DNA from: Galaxea fascicularis
Taxonomy: Eukaryota; Cnidaria; Anthozoa; Scleractinia; Euphylliidae
Reading direction: 5' to 3'
DNA: 64,000 nt
NCBI GenBank assembly: GCA_948470475.1
Contig: OX419342.1
Location: 23,995,077-24,059,076 of the forward strand
Shown here: in pieces, positions 49,040 to 60,192 of the stretch
Layout of the letters: each line of letters begins with the position of its first letter
How positions within the stretch are numbered: position 1 is the first letter of the stretch
Made by a program: the position numbers and the translations under genes
Notes under the pieces: model-generated
Told to the model about the DNA's origin: nothing
What the model saw: only the letters and a program-made list of their open reading frames with translations
The model's database searches: none

Positions 49040-49460
49040 TGTATTACCCCCCCCCCTCCTCTCCGATAAGTGCCCCATTTGGAAGTCGATTTTTGCAATA
49101 AGCCCTCCTCTCTAATACCCCCCCCCCCCTTCTTGGGACATGAGAGTTGATAATAAGTCCCTCCTAATCCGTATTACAAAAATCCACCTCATGCGGCCCA
49201 AATGTCTTTTTTTGTTTAAAAAAACGGTATACAGTACACTCAATGCAGATTCGATGATGTTTTACAGCAGACATTCTTATAAAACAATCCGTTCCATTTA
49301 AAGTTTAACTGCAGTTGTTTGAGTTTTGTCCAAATCTATTTTAATACGAAAACGGCGTGTTTAAGATTTGAAATAAGTTCGCCCCTCTCTCTATTAGGCC
49401 CCCTCTCTAATAAGCCCCCCTCTCCGGCTAATAACACCCCCCCCCCGTTAATGAGGCCTG
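49040..49460. repeat. C-rich degenerate tandem repeat
   Basis: Units of the form CTCTCTAATAAGCCCCCC recur with runs of 8-12 cytosines around 49046, 49120 and 49437. The middle part is more diverged. No gene is present. Confidence 0.6.
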
Positions 49461-52400
49461 AAATTTAATAAGCATGCCGGGGCCTTAAATTGGCAGTTGC
49501 GTTGAGTATATTTGGGAAGGGGGTGAACGGCATATTGCAGCAGAAACATGGAGTCGTCGTCCCGTTTTTGGGTAATTGTGATAGATGTTAAACTAACCAG
49601 TTGGCGCTATGAATACATATTAATAATGCTGTGACCTAAGTTAGGCAAGCAGCAAATATTAAAAGAAGTAACACTGAATATTTTCGATTCACATTTGGGA
49701 ACTAAAGGGTTAAAGGAAAATATTGCCGTCCTCTTGGTGCCTGAGATACGTTAGTCTATTTAACAGTGTATTCCAGATTTGCTAATTATTTTTTTCTTGT
49801 TCTTCTCGTACATGGCCGGTCAAAATAGGCTCCCAAGTGAAAGTGTCTTGATTGTTTGTCTATTGTTTTTTTCAACCAGTCTTGTGAGGTCTTCCAAATG
49901 GTGCAGGGCTGCCCAAACCAGTGTCATTTTGGGCGGACATTGACTCTTGACCGGTCGTTATTTTGAGCTCTGCTTAAGGGTAAAGATAAGTTGCATTGGT
50001 CCCGCTTGGCTTCTGTGCATCTTGGGCAAACAAAAGCAAAGAACAATCCGTGAAAACCAAAAATAAAAAAGCATACACCGCCAGGATCTCGCTCGAGCGT
50101 TGCTTGGATACCTGTCCGCCGTCATGACAGGAAGAGAGGTAGGAAATTGCCGGCCATGCGTGACAACCCCTCTCCAAACTAGATGACTGAGCTCCCCTGG
50201 CTCTTAATTAGGCTGTGAATTAGAAGGATATATGTTGCTGCAGCCATTGTGTCTTCCATGTGGTAAGTATTGCAGTTTTCCCCGGTGCAAATGCGGGTGA
50301 ATGATGAGGGTGTGAATGGGGTAAACCGACTAGTGACAAAGAGCGGAAAAAATTACCGACTAGCGACAGATAAATTCAAACCGACAATCGATATGATCCG
50401 ACGTTAAAGGGATGTTTGTATTCAGAAAGAACGGCCTTTTGAATTTATTTCTAGCTCAGGAAATGTCCAGATCCTTTGATGGGCTCTATTTCATCAGACG
50501 TAACCACTGATTAATTCCAAATTTAGTCAATTACAGAATCTCCTGTCTTCAACGTCGCGTAGAATCCCCAGTCAACTGCGATCAACCAGAAAATTCCCGT
50601 CGGGGTGGGGGTCAGTGTTTTGCCGGGTTTTGTTACCGTGACATCACTGTATGAAGCATACATGAGGTTAGAGACAATACATTAAGTCTTACATGACACG
50701 CCCACTATGAAAAATAAAAATATGGCCGCTAGATCGGTGAAATGTTGTTTACGATTTACAAGACGTTTTCTCGAAACTTTCTTCGCGCGGACTTCCCTTC
50801 AGGGGTTCAGCCTAAATTCAAAGGAAGAAAAAAACACATTGTATGATATTACTCGGTGTGAAAGACTGTGATGGTTTTTTTGGCATACGATAGAGGACAA
50901 CATTTCCAATGGTACCCTTCGCATTCTCCGCTAACTTTGGTCGGTTGGTTGGTGCTTCTCCGATACAAAAGTGCCGAGATTCGGAACAAACCACAGCGAT
51001 CTGGTAACTTGGTGTAAATCTAAGGTAAGATCTTGAATATAATGTTTCTTGTCATTTCGATTCCGGTGGTACTCATTTAGAAATCGTTACAGATCAGCCA
51101 CAACAAGAGGCAAAGATCCACATGAAAAGAAGTTAAAAGCCTATAATTCCGCTATGTTTGTAAGACCACCATGTGGCTCAAATGTGGCTCTAGCCGGCGA
51201 AAGTCCCGGATGTGTCCGGGCATTCTACGCGACGAATTACAGACTTTAAAGCCCCGTGATCCTCCTTTTCGGGAAGCATCGGGGGGCTCATTTCTAGAAC
51301 AGCGGCTCGTAATCGAGCCGACGAGACGCCCTTCTGGTTTATTTTCACTGAACTTGACTGCGTGTTGTTTGTTTATGCAGTCGGGCCATAAATTAAAGTC
51401 ATCGTGAGTTTTTTCCGAAAAGGTGAAGAGGTCACCATCGATCGAACGCTATCGAAGCTGGGTTCCATAGTAAAGCCACGAGAGCCGTTGAATAATAAGC
51501 GTAGTAAGTGTTTGTGGACGTCTTGGGGGAAAAGAAATACTTCCGTAGCTAAATAAACTACGTATTCCAAGGGCTCAGAGAGAGCGCGTTTCACTCTTTG
51601 TCTAATTTACCTCAATTGATTTTACCTCGATGCCCTGTAATGGAAGGTGGTAGGCATGAAGAAGTCGCAGCGCCGGCTCTTCTGAGCTCATGTTTCGCAA
51701 GCGTCCCAAGCCAATTCTGAGGTCTGGTTCAATGTTGAACTTCCCGTGTGCCGAATTTAATACAAATGAAGGAAAACAATAGATTTTTCTCATTTGCATT
51801 AGATTCGGCACATTTGAAGTTCGTCGTTCAATTAAATTAGCACTTAGGTCTGGTACAGGAAGAGAAAAAATATATCCTTTGGACTGGGCTGAGTTTTGAA
51901 GTCGAATTGAATTGTTCCAACGTTTACTTCGAATCAGTCATCAATACCCAAATCTGCGTTTTAGAACGCTTTTGAATTGTTTTCTGTGTACAGTATACAC
52001 GTTACTGCTTAATTATAGAAGAATCTAAACATCTCGTTACGTTTTCCCACTGCGCCGCCATTTTAAAAATTGCTGTTTACTTCGGCAAATAATTCTTTAG
52101 CAAGATTGTGTCACATTCGGTTGAAGTTGTTCCTGTTAGTTACTGTAAGCTGTACTATAGAGATCATCGGACTGAGTTGCAGAAGAAAGATTGAAAAGAA
52201 TACCAAACAAAACCTTCTTGTATTTAATTCAATGTCCCTTGGTGTGCAGGTTAGGTTAAAAGCCATTTTGTCACTTCGTGAATAATCCCAGGTCTTAAAA
52301 GGTCATGTCTGTGGTCTCTCTGCCAGCAAGTCCGTACATGTGGGGCTACTCTTTACACTGGACGAAAAAATGGATTTTCACCTATAGAAAATGTGTTGCA

Positions 52401-52685
52401 AATCTGTGGTAAATGCCACATTTACTCACATTTGCTCAAATTTTCTGAAAATCAAAGATCAGATTCGGCACAGTTTTACATTGTGGGCAAAGCCGGTAAA
52501 TGCCACATTTGCCTTAGATTTGGGACAGTGGGAAAACGTACAGATAACATGTTAATTTTCTATGCAATTGCTGGATAGTAAATATGATACCAAAACGAAA
52601 ACTTTGCTAGTACTTTGCCTTGTATTGTAAACTAAGTCAAAACTGTGAGCTTTGATCACGTTTACAAAGGCATCAAACGAGGGTC
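49461..52685. other. Gene-free stretch
   Basis: No supported gene. Several short open frames (around 51050-51810, both strands) show no known domain or consistent splice sites. AATGCCACATTT.CTCA-type direct repeats occur near 52415 and 52500. Confidence 0.4.
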
Positions 52686-52689
52686 AAAA

Positions 52690-53160
52690 ATGTTGTTTGC
52701 TTGCTGTTTACTTAGGACGCAAAAGCATACAAACAAGTATTTTTGCGCATTATTTGCTATAAGTAGGAATGGTGTGTAAAGAAGTATCTTTGCGCTTATT
52801 TGCTAAGGATAGGAAAGGCGCGCAAATTCGTATTTTGCGCATATTTGCTTGCGATAGCAGAGATGTGCAAACAAGTATATTACATCATATTTCATAAGGA
52901 TAGCAAAGGCGTGCAAACTAGAATTTTTGCGTGATTTTGCTCGGGATGGTGTAGGCGTGCAAACACGTATTTTTGTCCACATTTGGCTAGGATAGCAAAG
53001 GCGTGCAAACTAGAATTTTTGCACAATTTTGCTGGGGATAGCATAGGCATGTAAACAAGTAGGTTTGCAACAAAGTCGTGCAAACTACAATATTTGCACA
53101 GTTTTGCCCGGGATAGCCAAGGTGTGCAAACTAGTATATTTGTTCATGTTTTCTAAATGA
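52690..53160 (+). repeat. Degenerate tandem array, units of about 50 bases
   Basis: About eight to nine units share GATAGCAAAGGCGTGCAAAC, TAGTATTTTTGCGCA and TTTTGCT. The best-kept units are at about 52900-53140. The units drift in sequence and length, so it is an old minisatellite-like array. Confidence 0.75.
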
Positions 53161-54535
53161 AGCAAATGAGGTCAAAATATGACAAACGTGATAAAAAAAT
53201 ATGACATTTGCCAAGATAACAAAGATATTCAAAATGACAGTTTTGCTTGGAATAGAAGTTATGAATAACAATATCTTTCCCTCATTTTTCTTAGGTGACC
53301 TGATAATCACCTTTTCAGTTCCCGTAATTTCATTGTGATGGACACTCATGCCATACCCTTGACAATTTGTGTTGACTGTATGTTAAATAAGAAAAAAAAA
53401 TGTCAAATAATAAATTAAACTAAGCAACTTTAATAATCTGAACATAAAATTAAAAAAAAACAACAACAACATTAGTTACACATTCTCAACGTTGTCACAT
53501 TGCTTATTATCACAATAATAATTGCAGATTGAAATGGAATTTAAAGAGCTACGGTAAAGATCTTTGGACTGTCCAAAGATTTTATACTAGGAAACCTCAA
53601 ATCAAGTACCTACGATAGAGTTATTGTCAGTTAAGAACATTGACCTAGAGTCCTTGGTTGTAAGGAAACACATTTAAGTATTCAGTTGTTCTTCAGATAA
53701 ATCATAGTTAATAGAGGGGAATGGTTATGAAACCCGGCAAACATCAAAAGAGCAAACAAAGACGCCAAGATTTATGTTGGAAGGTCCATGACCGTGCACA
53801 ATCTTCTGTTTTGCGTTCATACACTATGCATGAGTAACGTCACCAAAACGTTTCTATTGGTTAGTTCCTCGGTCAGTAGTAAACATTGTGTTTTGTGCAC
53901 AGTCAAGGCCAAAAAAGAGAACAAAAACATAGAACAAAGAACTTTGTCGAGTTTCATATCCATTACCCTCTATTGACTGTGGATAGATTGACTGTTGAAA
54001 GTAATTACGTGATTGCAAATGCTATGCCAAAAATGGGGGGTTACTGAGGTTTTTTTAAATGTTGCCATGGTAACCTTTTTAAAAGAAATAAAGGCTGCCT
54101 CAGCATACCATAATATTGCTGTCATGTGATACAGTGTTGTAATGGTGATCCTTCTAATAAGAAGTTTTGAAATCAGTTCCAGCCAATGTAATGGCATGTA
54201 AAGGTACACTTAGAGGGACACTGTCATGCCATTTTAGTAACACACTGCAAATTCAAACAATGCTTTTTGGTTGAAGGCAGCCTCAAAATAATGACAAATT
54301 TCATTTAATGACAACTATAATTATAATATATGGGCAATATTTCAATCTGTATTTGACCACAAATGTCCAAGATATAGTTCTGTGCATTAACTTGAAAAGG
54401 TGTTGAGTGAACTTTTTGTTTTCAAGTTTTCACATTGCAAAACACATATAAATTCAATAACATAATGGGCTGTTTAAAGGTGAAAGTTATTCAATTTTGA
54501 CCCTAAATCATTACAAAGCATGTGACAATAGCCCT
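53161..54535. other. Gene-free AT-rich stretch
   Basis: Low-complexity A and AAC runs near 53390-53470. No gene or clear element is supported. Confidence 0.4.
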
Positions 54536-56620
54536 TTAGGATGCCAGTTCAGATGGCATTATAGCAAACTCCGGAGCATCATCTGGTGCTTGGCGCATAG
54601 ATGGTGGTCCTCTTTTCCTTTCCAAAACCATGCCTGCACTCTTTTGACTCCGCCGCCTTGCAATCTTTCTATCGAGGCGAGCCATTAGATCATTTAATTC
54701 TCTGCTCCTCCAAGAAAGGGGTTTAATGCAGAGATATTTCCTTTACGATCCAGGCTCTGCATCTGACTAACTGCTGTAATCATCCTCCTCCTCCTGTTCT
54801 GACACTGACTCCTCGGATGACATGAAGTCCGTTGTGATGCATGGCAGGTATCTTTGCTTCTCCTCTTGTGAGATGGTTGTCGACTCCTGCAGTGCTTTTG
54901 CCCGCTTAAGGCGTTTCTGCAAAAAGGTTAAAATCAACAGACTTATATGTTAATTGCTATTAAACAGTTCAAAACTTAGACCTACCAATGTAAAAGAAAA
55001 TGCCACTTAATTTACTTAGGAATAATAATGTTTTGTTTTCATGGATATGATAAGATTAATACTACATGTTGTATTACTGTCGGTGATTATGATATTAATC
55101 GAGGCTCGTGCATTCAAAATCTTGGCGTGACGGTTTGATGGTAAGTTAAGTATGTCTACACATGTCACTAAATTATGTAACACTACTGCTTTTCATCATT
55201 TACATAATATTAGGACTCTTAAGAAGTATCTATCGCACAATTCTTTATTGATTTATTCATGCCAAAGAGCACTATGGACAGTCCTCCATGAATTATTTTA
55301 CTGATCGATTTCTTATTTCAAGAATAAAAGTAAAGTAATGAAGATTGATTTTTTGCAGTTTTTAGACAGAGAACTTCACATTTAATTCCTGTGACACTTT
55401 CACAAATCAAAATGTATGGAAAGATAATAAAAGTGCATTCAGAGATATAAATCTGATCTAATCAGTGTTTTGTAAACACATTAGCATCTAACTTCTGTAA
55501 TTACCATATTTTTTCTGCTTCTTTTGCGCTGCTCTTGTTGCACTTGCTCCTTCCTTTCACTGTCATTGTTTTTCTTCTGCCGTTTTTTTGTTTTGAAGTG
55601 GGCACGTATTGCAGCTATTGGAATAGAAATCAATATTTATAAGCTTTAAATTTAACAAAGGAACATGAAGCATTTGAGCTCACATGCAAGTTTGTGAACA
55701 TATAAATACCTCTGATGAGGGCAGTGGGTGTTGTGGTGTCAGTGCTACGGACACCTGCAGTTATTTCCAGATTCACAGCTCTGTTCTCTGGATCCGTCAA
55801 CCTAAAAGAACATTAATAAAAGGAAAATATTCGATCTCCATCTATTACTATAGTACTAATTATACTGATCATGATCTGATACATCATTCTAAAATGCAGT
55901 CAACTGTTTAATTCAGTCACCATCAGACCACATACAAGACAGTGTCCTTAAGGTTTTGGAGGGCCCGCAATTGCAGGAATTTGTTTCAGTCAAACAATCA
56001 AGATATTTTTGCCAGGAATGTAGCTGACCAGTTAAACTGCACTGGTACATATTTGTACCACCCTGGGTGGCTGTCTCACACATTCATTCAAATAAAAACG
56101 TTCCCATTGAATATTCTGTTGAAATTTAGATCAATTTGGATGTGTGTGAAGAATGTAAAAAGTTAAGAAAACCGTCAACAGTCTAAAACAAGTTACTTTA
56201 ATCATAATTCTGGATATTTATCTATGCAGCTTCAATAAATGCTGTCAAACCAGTTTTGGGAGAACTTTTATACACAACTTTGACCTCATATTGTACTTGC
56301 TTTTCTCAAGGCATAACTTAAAGGGATTAATTCATGAGCATTTTACAGTTTTTAGCCAATTCTGTGCTAAGGTCATCAATGAATGCTTCTAGTCATTCAC
56401 ATTACATTGTATGACCAATGAAGATTTAACAAATGTTATCAAGTAAAGCAAAACATAAATACACACAGCGGGGCTTTAAACATGCCCAGTATTCTAATAT
56501 AAAACAATACTGACTTACATCATACCCTTTATGGCATTGGTAGGTGTCTTGACAGGTTCCATACTATGAACACCATTAAGAAGTGCATAGTTGACAGTTT
56601 TGTTTATTGGATCAGCAAAG
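54536..56620 (-). pseudogene. Minus-strand multi-exon gene of unknown family, apparently decayed
   Basis: Exons read on the minus strand: 56620-56519 (phase 2 to 2), 55801-55710 (2 to 1), 55614-55505 (1 to 0) and 54916-54536. All have consensus sites and agreeing phases. The first two are duplicates: FADPINKTVNYALLNGVHS and LTDPENRAVNLEITAGVRS, each followed by a T/P-rich end. The third is basic (FKTKKRQKKNND). The last reads YLPCITTDFMSSEESVSEQ, then an acidic run. In the same frame a TAG (54769-54767) and a TAA (54745-54743) interrupt it before IKPLSWRS, LMARLDRKIARRR and a natural stop at 54538-54536. The MSSEES-acidic-PLxWRS ending recalls C-terminal parts of uncharacterised predicted proteins of cnidarians (memory, not searched). 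The 5' part was not found. The alternative is a working gene ending at the TAG. Confidence 0.55.
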
Positions 56621-56779
56621 CTGAAAATAACAAAAGAAAATAATATTATAACTTTAAGAGCTTGAGTTACTGTCTGTTTATAAACACAGTATTACACACT
56701 TGTCATCCATTTATGTCTACATTAAAGCTGATCACAAGCACTATCCTTTGTAAGATCTCACAAAACTTAAGACCTCAAC

Positions 56780-56945
56780 AGGGCTGTGCTCTAGTGGCGC
56801 CCGGTCGCCCCTGGCTGCTTACTTTTGCCATTGGGCGACCAGGAAATATTAGTTTTTGCACCAAACCTATGTGCTGGGCACCCTGGATTTCAAGGGTTTA
56901 GAGGTTTGGGCACCCAACTACTTTTCTTAGAGCACAGCCTTGCTC
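56780..56945 (+). repeat. Imperfect inverted repeat
   Basis: AGGGCTGTGCTCTA at the left and TTAGAGCACAGCCTTG at the right bracket a GGGCGACCAGG / GCCCGGTCGCCCCTGG palindromic core. It is a small MITE-like element of about 165 bases. Confidence 0.5.
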
Positions 56946-56949
56946 AAAC

Positions 56950-58700
56950 TTAAAATGTACAATGTCAAGTAAAACTGCTGAATTATTTTCATGAACACTA
57001 CTGCCTGCAATTTGACTCAATCAATGGTATTAATCATGGTCACTCAGCATGGTCTATAAAGTTTAAAGATCAGGCAAAGGCCATTACTGACGATAATAAT
57101 AATAATAATACACCTGTAATATCATGTACCAAATTAAGATCTCGCAATTAAAAATGCTCAAATAAACTGCTGAATTATTTTCGTGAAACCTACTGCCTGC
57201 AATTTGGTGAAGGAATATTAATCATGGTGGAATATAGACTTAAGATGGGTTTTTGTACTGTGTGAACCAGACTCCATAGACCACACATGTATTTCTTGCC
57301 AGTTAACGCAACAATTTATTAAGACATAGTCCAATGGTTTAAAATAAGAGTAATAACGTGGGATACCTGTGGCAGACACGTTATAAATCGACACGTTTTT
57401 TTTTAATTTTGAAATATTTTAAATGTTTGAAATGCTTTGTATTGTCTTTAGCGGCTAGTGACATCCGGAAACAACAAAACAATGAAAGCATTATGTCATA
57501 GCTCTAAAGTCTTTATTTTGCGTTTTGATTGGGTCCGACGAGCAATCGCGTTTAGAGTCACGTCGTAACATGACAAAGGTGAAATGACTGTGAAATTTTA
57601 CTGAGTAAGCCAGAATTTTACTGTGGTAGTGACACGCTAACTGAGTGTGCACATTTGTTTTTAGGAGAATATATAAAGATAAGTTTCCTTTGGGATAAAT
57701 TGCCCGACGTCTTGTAATCATCGACACGTTTGTTGAAAAATATTTCAAATGTATTCAAATGCTTTTTATTCTTCGTTTTCACGTGACGTGGTCAAAATTA
57801 AAAAATAAGGAATTATCAATCCTTTTAAGATTTTAGTTTAGTTATTAGAACAGCTGAAGACATATCGTTTTAGAAATTTTCAGTTTGATAGGGTTTTTCG
57901 TCCTTTGATAAAGCAAGGTTACATTTCTAAGCTTTAAATGGCCGAGAATGCTGTCATGTAGGTAAAAAAAGTGACTTATCCGCTGAGATTTCGCAATCTG
58001 AACAGTCCTCTTATGAGAATAAGTACTCACATAGATGTTTATGAGCCCTCGATCAGGAGACGACTACTGACTTTTTATAACAATACTCGATGACATATGT
58101 GCACAAACATGGCGTCTTCATAGAAAGCCTTATAAATTTGAGTAAAACATTTCCTTGAATATCTCCCGCACGAAACATCGCACAGACCTAATCTTTGCGA
58201 GACTGTTTGAATATTCATCATCTTTTATCTCTTTGATTCTTGACTTCGTTTGTTGAATGGTTTTGATGATGGTGTGACAATGAAAACCTGCAATTGTCCT
58301 TACCGCTGGTGACGCACCCGGACAGGAGACGAGACGGCTGCAAGTTTGAACAAACAAGGAGACTCGTTAGATTATTTTCAAACTAGTCGCAAATACAAAC
58401 AACATCTCACTACAGTTAGTCATCAAAACTAATCTTTCCATCAAATAGTGCATCCCACGCTAATGCCAACAGGCGTCTTGTTTTACTCCAAAACTGAGAG
58501 AAATCCTGTTCGGAGTTTGTAACACGGGAATCGATCTGGATAAAAAATCTTAATTATACTCTGTTATTTCTGTGGAACTATATTTATAAATGCAAATTGA
58601 AGGAAGACGCCCTGCTCGTCCCAGAAATAATAAGTTCATGAAAATACAAAATTGATACTCAGTGAGTGATTGAAAAGTTGCTTCTGCCACATTCTTTCAC
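56950..58700. other. Mostly gene-free stretch
   Basis: CTACTGCCTGCAATTTG occurs twice as a direct repeat (about 57000 and 57191), with an AAT run near 57091-57110. The 5' exons of the minus-strand gene could lie here. None can be defined. Confidence 0.4.
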
Positions 58701-58706
58701 AATTAT

Positions 58707-58937
58707 TATTATATCTCTCAGTTAGTACGCGTGCTGTGATTGGTCAATTTAGCGGGTCGTACTTCACTGTACGGTCCGCTAAATTTGAAATTTTCCTTTC
58801 CCGCTCGCCTGGTTAACCTCAGAGATATAATAAATATCTTACTAACCTCCTTTTCTCGTCTCGTTTTTTCCCGTCCATTTATGAAAAACTCGGTCCGTAA
58901 CTTACAGTACGGGACCTCGAACTCGGTTAGTAAGAGG
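58707..58937 (-). mobile_element. Repeat element, 'TTACTAACCGAGTTCGA' family
   Basis: Reverse-orientation relative of 30080-30368. It opens TTATATCTCTCAGTTAGTAC, contains AACTTACAGTACGGGACC and ends GAACTCGGTTAGTAAGAGG. It lacks the GCGCGAAGCGCGC palindrome insert. Confidence 0.6.
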
Positions 58938-59043
58938 TATGTATAGTTGAAACGGGCGGAGAGAAGCGACAACCGGAAATAGGTCTGCGTTCGCAGGCTT
59001 CTGTGATCTGGTGGTAAAATTAAAATACCGGACATTTCGATAC

Positions 59044-59336
59044 CACAGGTAGTCCAAGCTCTAAGGTCTGTGTTGACCCTTGTTATGTAAACACCACCGT
59101 AATGGTGAAATTATACAGCTTTGTATGGGGGGAAAAACGTATCGGATTTGAAGGGAAAATCAGAAACGATTTTCAATGAAAACTCCCCACCTTAACTCTT
59201 TTGTGGTACTCTTTGTGTCGTGTGTGGTTCTTGAGTCGATTTGAAGGGATTTGGTGGAGTTTCAGTTCCAACGGTCTCTCTCTGTATATATAGATTACAA
59301 AGATCAACACAGACCTTAGAGCTTGGGCTACCTGTG
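59044..59336. mobile_element. hAT-like MITE with 8-base target duplication
   Basis: The ends CACAGGTAGTCCAAGCTCTA / TAGAGCTTGGGCTACCTGTG form arms of about 33 bases. TTCGATAC flanks both sides (59036-59043 and 59337-59344). The 8-base duplication and CA-G-type ends suit hAT elements. The interior is non-coding. Confidence 0.8.
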
Positions 59337-59410
59337 TTCGATACGTGTTGTATTTTACCTTGTAATGCTTCCTGTTACAAGCTGCGGCCGTGACTGCTTA
59401 TTATTTAACC

Positions 59411-59760
59411 GCCCACCGGTTGGCTCAGTTGGTAGAGTGCCGGACTACCGTGCGGGAGGTCGGGGGTTCAGGCCCCGGCCGGACCAACACTCAGGGTCTT
59501 TAAAATAACTGAGGAGAAAGTGCTTCCTTTGCAATGACATCTGCACGGGACGGTAAAATCGGAGGTCACGTCTTACAACTCTTCACAATTAACTCTGTGG
59601 GACGTTAAAGAACAGCTAGGGACGTAACGAACCCTGGATATTGTAAACTGCACCTTGCAGTCTGGCAAATAGTCCCCAAAAAAGTGTTGTAAATTAGTCT
59701 TGAAAAACCCCGTGGGGAAGACTAATAATAATGTATTGTATTGTATTGTATTGTATTAGT
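59411..59760 (+). mobile_element. tRNA-derived SINE with ATTGT tail
   Basis: The head GGTTGGCTCAGTTGGTAGAG (A box) and GGGGGTTCAGGCCCC (B box) are followed by a body with CAGGGTCTTTAAAATAACTG and GGGACGTTAAAGAAC. It ends in a (GTATT)n tail at about 59731-59758. A second, more diverged member is at 63152-63440. Confidence 0.75.
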
Positions 59761-60192
59761 TCTGCTCGGGCGCAGAAATACGTTAAAAGGCAAATGAATT
59801 ACAACTCTTGGAAATACTCGGAACCCCTTCCATTTCGAACTTTGGTTACTTCCCTGCCAACTAATTGTTAAAAATATTAGACGCAACATGGTTTTATGAA
59901 TTTATGCCGTCTTTGTCCGCAGAGAATGACGGACCAAAAGTTCGATCTTGCATCATTAAATAGGTTGCCTTGATACAGCATATATTTAAGAGCATGTAGC
60001 ACGTACTTAGCTCACATTTGGCAGTTTCTTAGTCTTCAGTGAATTTGAATTGAGATTGCCTGCGAGACACCGTTCCTATATGAAAAGTCTTTCATGGTGA
60101 TTGGATTTGTTTTGAATCTTTAAAAAGCCAAGTCTTCAGGGAATTGTGTTTAATAATTTAAAGTTCAACGTTTGTCTCTTATTGTACTCAAC

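Noticed and set aside
51049..51811. Cluster of short open frames on both strands
   Set aside because: Overlapping frames on opposite strands, none with a known motif or consistent splice sites.
55801..56519. Mutually exclusive duplicated exons in the minus-strand gene
   Set aside because: A first choice of donor gave clashing phases, but the GTAAGT six bases further on restores the frame, so the two exons can simply be spliced in order.
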